The notes under the pieces were generated by a model. It was not told where the DNA came from. It worked only from the letters and a program-made list of their open reading frames with translations, and did no database searches. A stretch of 64,000 nucleotides of DNA from Serripes groenlandicus (taxonomy: Eukaryota; Mollusca; Bivalvia; Cardiida; Cardiidae). This document shows positions 59,279 to 64,000 of this stretch, one piece after another. Each line of letters starts with the position of its first letter. Position 1 is the first letter of the stretch. Both the position numbers and the translations under genes were made by a program. The stretch is taken from assembly GCA_031761405.1 (NCBI GenBank), contig JASEVX010000003.1, positions 13,106,510-13,170,509 on the forward strand, written 5' to 3'.

Positions 59279-59971
59279 GGGCCATAATTCTTACAAAAAT
59301 CTCGACATAGTTATGTTCTCTTGTCTGTTGATGGAGATAATGATGGTGAATAAGTGTTGTAAGTTTCAAAGTAATATCTGTAATGGTTTTGACAAAAAAA
59401 GGAATTGGTACAAAAACTTTAACCAAGGTGTGACACCAACGCCGACGCCAACATTGGGGCGAGTAGTATAGCTAGCCTTTTCTTTGAAAAGTCGAGCTAA
59501 AAAATAAATTGGTACAAAAAACTTAACCAAATTAACCAAAAGTCGAAAAAGGGCCATAATTCTTACAAAAACCTTGACAGATGTACTCTTGCGTGTTGAT
59601 GGAGGTGATAATGGTGAACAAGTGTTGTAAGTTTCAAAGCAATATCTGTAATGGTTTTGAAAAAAAGTGAATTGGTACAAAAAACTTAACCAAAACTCTA
59701 AGTTGAAAAAGGGCCATAATTCTTACAAAAACCTAGACAGAGTTGAGTACTCTTGTCTGCTGATGGAGGTCATGATAGTGAACAAGTGTTGTAAGTTTCA
59801 AAGCAATATCTGTAATGGTTTTGACAAAACAATTGGTACAAAAACCTTAACCAAGGTGTGACACAATCGCCGACGCGGAGACGATTAGTATAGCTAGCCT
59901 TTACTTCGAAAAGTCGAGCTAAAAATAAACTTAATTATTTTATAATCGAGCATAGATACATCGATCATTCG

Positions 59972-60563
59972 ACGGGAGGCACTCAAAATCCCCAAGCTCA
60001 AAATATCCATGGGTTAAGATTGCCGTAGTACCCAAATCCCCATGGCAAAAATGACAGGGTATTCAAAATCCCCATGATATGTTTATTTTCCTTTGAGGAT
60101 TTTCTGTTTTGCATTGGACATGTGATTAGAATAAAATGAACTATGATTTGTGCTAATGTGAAAATGTGCTAAAATAGAATAATAACAGTGTTTGCAGTGC
60201 AGTGAATGATTGATGTTGATTGCAATATGAAATAATATTTATTTAATATAACAGTTTTTAAACTTTTTCTATATTATCTATAATTTTGAGTTCAGCACAA
60301 TTAAATTAAATAATGCATATTTATTAATTAAAATGATTAAAATTGCTCATTGTTTCATTTCGCTTATATTATCATATTGCCATCTTATTCTGTTGGTTAC
60401 GAAACAAATTTATTCACACATCTAGTTTTCTAATTGTACTGATTCCCCTACTAATGGGGATTTTGACTACCCATCATGGGGATTTTGAATACCCTGTCAT
60501 TTTTACTATGGGGATTTTGGCTACTATGGCAATTTTGAACCATGGGGATTTTGATATACACTC
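59972..60563. mobile_element. Long-inverted-repeat MITE
   Basis: About 100 bp at 59,972-60,085 ('caaaatccccatggcaaaaatgacagggtattcaaaatccccatga') is the inverse of 60,455-60,560. The centre (about 370 bp) is AT-rich with no ORF of note. Target duplication is not clear. Confidence 0.75.
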
Positions 60564-60899
60564 CTTTCAACATGATGCATACCGAGAACGAAGTCAAATA
60601 TATCTGTTACGAAAACCATTGTGAATACGTATTGAAAATGTGCAATATATAAACGTACACTGTATATTAGGAAAACCATTGTACTAGTATTCGGATAAAC
60701 CTGACTTCGGATACCGACTTCAGATTCGGCTAACTAATATTCAAATATATTCGAATAAGTAAAACAAATATTTGAATATTGTTTCAGTTTTCGTTAACAT
60801 CATTAGTTATTTTGGATCTTCACTTGTATGTGTAAACCGGTAAATCCGGTTGCAGATGAAGACCACTTGGTGATTAGCATGTACTTTGCATCAACTTAC
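60564..60899. other. Intron, unassigned
   Basis: No gene. 'attcggataaacctgacttcggataccgacttcagattcgg' and 'attcaaatatattcgaataag' at about 60,690-60,780 may be an old transposon end. Confidence 0.4.
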
Positions 60900-61057
60900 C
60901 AATGAATTGTTGAGTTAGAATAGCATTTTCTTTTAAGGTGTTCCAACCAGAAAGCAACTTCATGTTACTAATGAACTTATCATCAGTTATGAAACATTTT
61001 AATGCATTAATCAGCCATTGTGGATCTAGCAGTATATACTCCTCGAGTCGTTGCTCA
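60900..61057 (-). CDS. ROCO-type gene, COR domain entry exon
   Basis: A 158-bp exon between CTATTTCACAG and GTAAGT. It encodes EQRLEEYILLDPQWLINALK, FITDDKF, GWNTLKENAIL and TQQFI. 'ILLDPQWL-hydrophobic' followed by 'W-x-x-L-x-x-x-x-I-L' is the standard N-terminal COR pattern (winged-helix part). One base finishes Ser with the exon at 63,503-63,621; one base at the end combines with 45,492 to make Asp. The preceding introns are filled by the F9 array and a SINE-tail fragment. Confidence 0.9.
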
Positions 61058-61107
61058 CTGTGAAATAGACAAAAGATAATCATCATTACACATGAGCTGA
61101 ATTTCAC

Positions 61108-61170
61108 ACATCTAGACTCATTTTGTTGCATCTGCAGCAGACAACTTTTGAAAGCATTTTGACAAAAGAA
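61108..61170 (+). mobile_element. MITE arm fragment
   Basis: CATCTAGACTCATTTTGTTGCATCTGCAGCAGACAACTTTTGAAAG matches the left arm of the CCCACAT MITE subfamily without its terminus. Confidence 0.45.
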
Positions 61171-61634
61171 AAATAAACACCCACAGAGGGCAAGATAGGG
61201 AGAAGTCAACTCATGTTTTCCCAGCTATTTTTCTCTCATGACTATCAAACCCTATATTGTTGGTACTCCAAAGAAATGTATCAGAGAAATGATTCTGTTG
61301 AGTACCCACAACAAAGGGTTTGATTGTCAAATGAAGGTTTTGGAATTCGAAATACTCATCATATCCAGAGCTCTGTTTGTGACCCTTTCTGAGGCTTCAA
61401 GGTATGCTGGTGCAACAAGAATACTTTTTGTTTTTATAGGGAAAGGGTTATGTGTCAATTTCAACAACATTTCATCACACAATATTATCTCTGTTACTGG
61501 TACAGACACCTTTGATACATCAACAAGTATGAATATTGAAAACATTTTGTGAAAAGCAAAACAAACTTTCATCATGAACATTTTCATTTACTCATTATAT
61601 TTTCCACTTTTTCTTGATAACCAATGAATGATTG

Positions 61635-61690
61635 GAGTTGAACGCGGTTTTCAACGGTATTCAATTATCACTATCATGGTTATGTCAAAA
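61635..61690 (-). mobile_element. SINE 3' fragment
   Basis: 'gagttgaacgcggttttcaacggtattcaattatcactatcatggttatgtc' resembles the 3' half of the SINE at 55,993-56,264; the tRNA head is absent. Confidence 0.45.
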
Positions 61691-61864
61691 TAGAAATTGG
61701 TGCCATTAGCTCGGAGATGAACTCCTGTATTGTGAGATATACTGGTTTGATTTCATTTTCTCTCAAATAAACAGATCCAATGCAGAGTTTACCATCTGAA
61801 AGAAACATTTTATACGAGTTTAGGGATGTAAATTATTTCTTTCTTATTTTCTGTATGTATTTTC

Positions 61865-63370
61865 TCTTTAACAGTTCAAACTAGAACTATCACTGAATGT
61901 GATTAATACCCCCGAACATCGTCCTGATAGGAAAGGTAGTGGAATATTGAGAAACCACACCTTAAATTCCAACTTGTAGTTTTAAAGATAATCTGCATAC
62001 AAGAAAAAAGTCAGAAAGGGGGATGAAAATTATTCTACGAACAAGAAAATGTAATAAAGGGCAATAAATCTGTTATTAGCTAAAATAGAGTTATGGTTCT
62101 TGTTCACTGCACTTCCTCTCAATGTGTTGTATCATCGCATGAAGTTTTATTAAATTCCATCCAGTAGTTTTGAAATTATTATACGCTCAACAAAAAAGAA
62201 CAAAGGGTAATAACTCTGTAATTATGTAAATTATAGTTATGGTTCTTGTACACTGCTCTTCCTCTCATTGTGCTCTACCATTGTAGGCAGTTTTATTAGA
62301 TTCCATCTATTAGTTATTAAGTCATTCTCCGGACAAGAAAAAGTAACAAAGGGCAATAACTCTGTATTTGGGTAAAATAGAGTTATGGTTCGTGTACACC
62401 GCACTTCCTCTCAATGTGTTGTATCATAGTATGAAGTTTTATTAAATTCCAACAATTAATTTTAAGGTTATGCTCCGGACAAGACTCTACGCACAAGAAA
62501 AAGTAACAAAGGGCAATAACTCTGTAATTATGTAAATAAGAGTTATGGTTCTTGTACCCGGCACTTCCTCTCATTGTGCTCGACAAGTGTATGAAGTTTT
62601 ATTAGATTCCATCTATAAGTTAATTATTAAGTAATTCTCCAGACAAGAAAAATTAACAAAGGAAAATAACTCTGTAATAAGGTAAAGTAGAGTTATGGTT
62701 CCTGTACATCGCACTTCCTCTCAATGTGTTGTATCATCGTATGAAGTTTTATTAAATTCCAACAATAAGTTTTAAAGTTATGCTCCGGACAGGACTCTAC
62801 GAACAAGAAAAAGTAACAAAGGGCAATAACTCTGTAATTATGTAAATTAGAGTTATGGTTCTTGTACACTGCACTTCCTCTCATTGTGCTATACCGTTGT
62901 ATGAAGTTTTATTCCATCTATTAGTTATTAAGTAATTCCCCGGACAAGATAAAGTAACAAAGGGCAATAAATCTGTAATTAGGTAAAGTAGAGTTATGGT
63001 TCCTGTACACCGCACTTCCTCTCAATGTGTTGTATCATCGTATGAAGTTTTATTAAATTCCAACGATTAGTTTTAAAGTTATGCTCCGGACAAGTCGACT
63101 CTACGAACAAGAAAAAGTAACAAAAGGCATTTAACTCTGTAATTATGTAAATTAGAGTTATGGTTCTTGTACACTGCACTTCCTCTCATTGTGCTCTACC
63201 GTTGCATGAAGTTTTATTAGATTCCATCTATTAGTTATTAAGTAATTCTCCGGACAAGAAAAGTAACAAAGGGCAATAACTCTGTATTTAGGTAAAGTAG
63301 AGTTATGGTTTCTGTACACCGCACTTCCTCTCAATCTGTTGTAAATTCCAACAATTAGTTTTAAAGTTAT
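61865..63370 (+). repeat. F9-type array with dimeric ~300-310 bp period
   Basis: The start ACTAGAACTATCACTGAATGTGAT with TTAATACCCCC matches the F9 5' end. About nine monomers of roughly 155 bp follow ('gcacttcctctcaatgtgttgtatcatcgtatgaagttttattaaattcc'). Odd and even units differ ('caatgtgttgtatcatc' versus 'cattgtgctctaccgt'), giving an A-B dimer. The 3' GGGTATAATAA end is not found. Confidence 0.7.
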
Positions 63371-63394
63371 TTTTTTTTTTCCGTGGTTTACACA

Positions 63395-63470
63395 CATATA
63401 TGCCTGCATTGGAACTTTGACCTGAGCACAAAGTGAGCTATTGTGATCATTCACCGTCTGTTGTTAATCT
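63395..63470 (-). repeat. F1-like 3' end in reverse orientation
   Basis: The complement reads GACGGTGAATGATCACAATAGCTCACTTTGTGCTCAGG, the F1 3' region. It is the only F-type end I see on the minus strand. Confidence 0.5.
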
Positions 63471-63502
63471 GTCCATTTGTTTGCATCAATGATAAGACCT
63501 AC

Positions 63503-63621
63503 CTGAAGTAGAGCAGTAAGCCACATGCATGCTGAAATCTCAAAAATAAATCCAACTCTTCTCCTGTCAGGGGAAAAGTTAATGTCCTATTTGCTTCTTT
63601 CAACTCGTCTCTTTCAATTAT
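63503..63621 (-). CDS. ROCO-type gene, Roc-COR junction exon
   Basis: A 119-bp exon between TTTTTCCACAG and GTAGGT. It encodes IIERDELKEANRTL, then GEELDLFLRFQHACGLLLYF, which leads into S-EQRLEEYILLDPQWL of the next exon. 'L-x-x-F-H-x-x-G-x-L-L-Y-F' followed by 'ILDPQWL' is the conserved opening of COR domains. It starts in phase 0 and ends with two bases, matching 61,057. The Roc GTPase should lie upstream, beyond 64,000. Confidence 0.88.
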
Positions 63622-63644
63622 CTGTGGAAAAACAACAACAACAT

Positions 63645-63720
63645 GAGTGTTATATTTGTTTGTCTGCTTGTATGGTTTAATGCTGCTTTCAACAGTTATT
63701 CTGTTATATCACTCTAGCAA
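63645..63720 (-). mobile_element. SINE 3' fragment
   Basis: 'tttgtctgcttgtatggtttaatgctgctttcaacagttattctgttatatcac' matches the (CAAA)n tail and 3' end of the SINE at 55,993 in decayed form. Confidence 0.5.
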
Positions 63721-63966
63721 CCTGTTTGAAGGTTATCAGTACCTCTGTTCCATAGATCCTGACACAAGGGCGTCAGACATCATATATGCTTACCACCCGA
63801 TTCAGAGCGCCAAAGAGGGAAAGCAATAAATATAATTTCAGACATGGGTGTTTGAATAATCACATGCATCTCCTGTTGATATAGCACTCAATGACAGACA
63901 TAATGCAGAGATGTGATCCCTTAGTGTCACCTAGACAGCTCACCAAGAAGAAGGTTAGATCATTAA

Positions 63967-64000
63967 TCCTTTCCCGCATATCAACACTTTCTGACGCCTC
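63967..64000 (+). mobile_element. TTAA MITE left end, cut by the window edge
   Basis: TTAATCCTTTCCCGCATATCAACACTTTCTGACGCCTC matches the left terminus of the family at 30,984 (CCCTTTCCCTCATATAGACGCTTTCTGACGCCTC). Confidence 0.7.

Larger units (their letters stand above)
53658..59503 (+). repeat. Inner F2 element
   Basis: It starts ACAAGAGCTGTCGGAAGAAAGC with GCTCGACTTTT and ends GAAAAGTCGAGCTAAAAAA, after which host 'taaattggtac' resumes as expected for insertion in 'ttttgaaa^aa.taaattgg'. It hosts F6 (54,926-58,045) and F1 (58,370-59,278). The alternative pairing with 51,516 cannot be excluded. Confidence 0.65.
49980..59925 (+). repeat. F2 array complex with multi-level nested insertions
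   Basis: F2 monomers of about 165 bp are present in pieces from 49,980 to 59,925. F2 starts occur at 51,516 and 53,658; F2 ends occur at about 59,503 and 59,925, like paired brackets. Between monomers lie F1, F4, F6, a SINE and a foldback element. Each breakpoint falls in an A-run of the monomer. Confidence 0.75.

Overview
The window looks like heterodont bivalve nuclear DNA (a clam such as a venerid or myid; species not determined). The reasons are AT-rich introns, exons bounded by GT/AG, no bacterial operons, and a very dense load of repeats of the kind seen in clams: pearl/DINE-like elements beginning ACAAGA and ending TAAAA, a tRNA-derived SINE, TTAA-flanked MITEs, and hAT, mariner and Jockey-like relics.

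The one host gene I can support lies on the minus strand and spans almost the whole window, entering from beyond 64,000 and leaving before position 1. Nine exons chain with matching splice phases: 63,621-63,503; 61,057-60,900; 45,492-45,380; 38,782-38,149; 29,742-29,419; 28,858-28,779; 26,402-26,335; 1,115-936; 243-26. They total 1,894 coding bases, about 631 residues. The first four encode a COR domain (the partner of a Roc GTPase) and a Cys-containing tail. The fifth is an acidic linker running into the glycine loop of a protein kinase. The last four carry the kinase lysine, helix C, hinge, catalytic loop (HGDITSRN), DFG and activation segment. It is therefore a ROCO-family (Roc-COR-kinase) gene. 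The Roc domain and the kinase C-terminus lie outside the window.

Everything else is intron filled with repeats. At least nine sequence-unrelated families share one layout, called F1-F9 here. The 5' end is ACAAGA (or a close variant) with a small hairpin, followed by a short subterminal motif. Then comes a tandem array with a period of about 130-185 bp, a 3-4 bp-period microsatellite, the inverse of the subterminal motif (often with a hairpin), and TAAAA. Start motifs: F1 GGGCCATGATGGCCC; F2 AGCTGTCGGAGGACAGC; F3 GGCCCAAGTGGGCC; F4 GTGTTTGTGAAACAC; F5 GGCCCATGAGGGTC; F6 as F1 but with GATCACCT/AGGTGATC; F7 ACGGTAC; F8 with ATGTCTCCCCC; F9 with AATACCCCC. This resembles pearl elements of bivalves and DINE-1/Helentron-type non-autonomous elements.

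Layout. 1-1,115 kinase exons. 1,116-26,334 giant intron: F3/F2/F4/F1 elements, a tandem duplication of about 7 kb (7,702-15,440 and 15,441-22,529), and pieces of a Jockey-like retrotransposon. 26,335-29,742 three kinase/linker exons with F7 and F6 between them. 29,743-38,148 MITE, F1, and an F8 array containing an exact 920-bp higher-order duplication. 38,149-38,782 COR exon. 38,783-45,379 F1, MITEs and a hAT relic. 45,380-45,492 COR exon. 45,493-60,899 F5, a mariner relic and a deeply nested F2 complex with a SINE and a foldback element. 60,900-63,621 two COR exons around an F9 array. Almost every F element lies on the plus strand, antisense to the gene.
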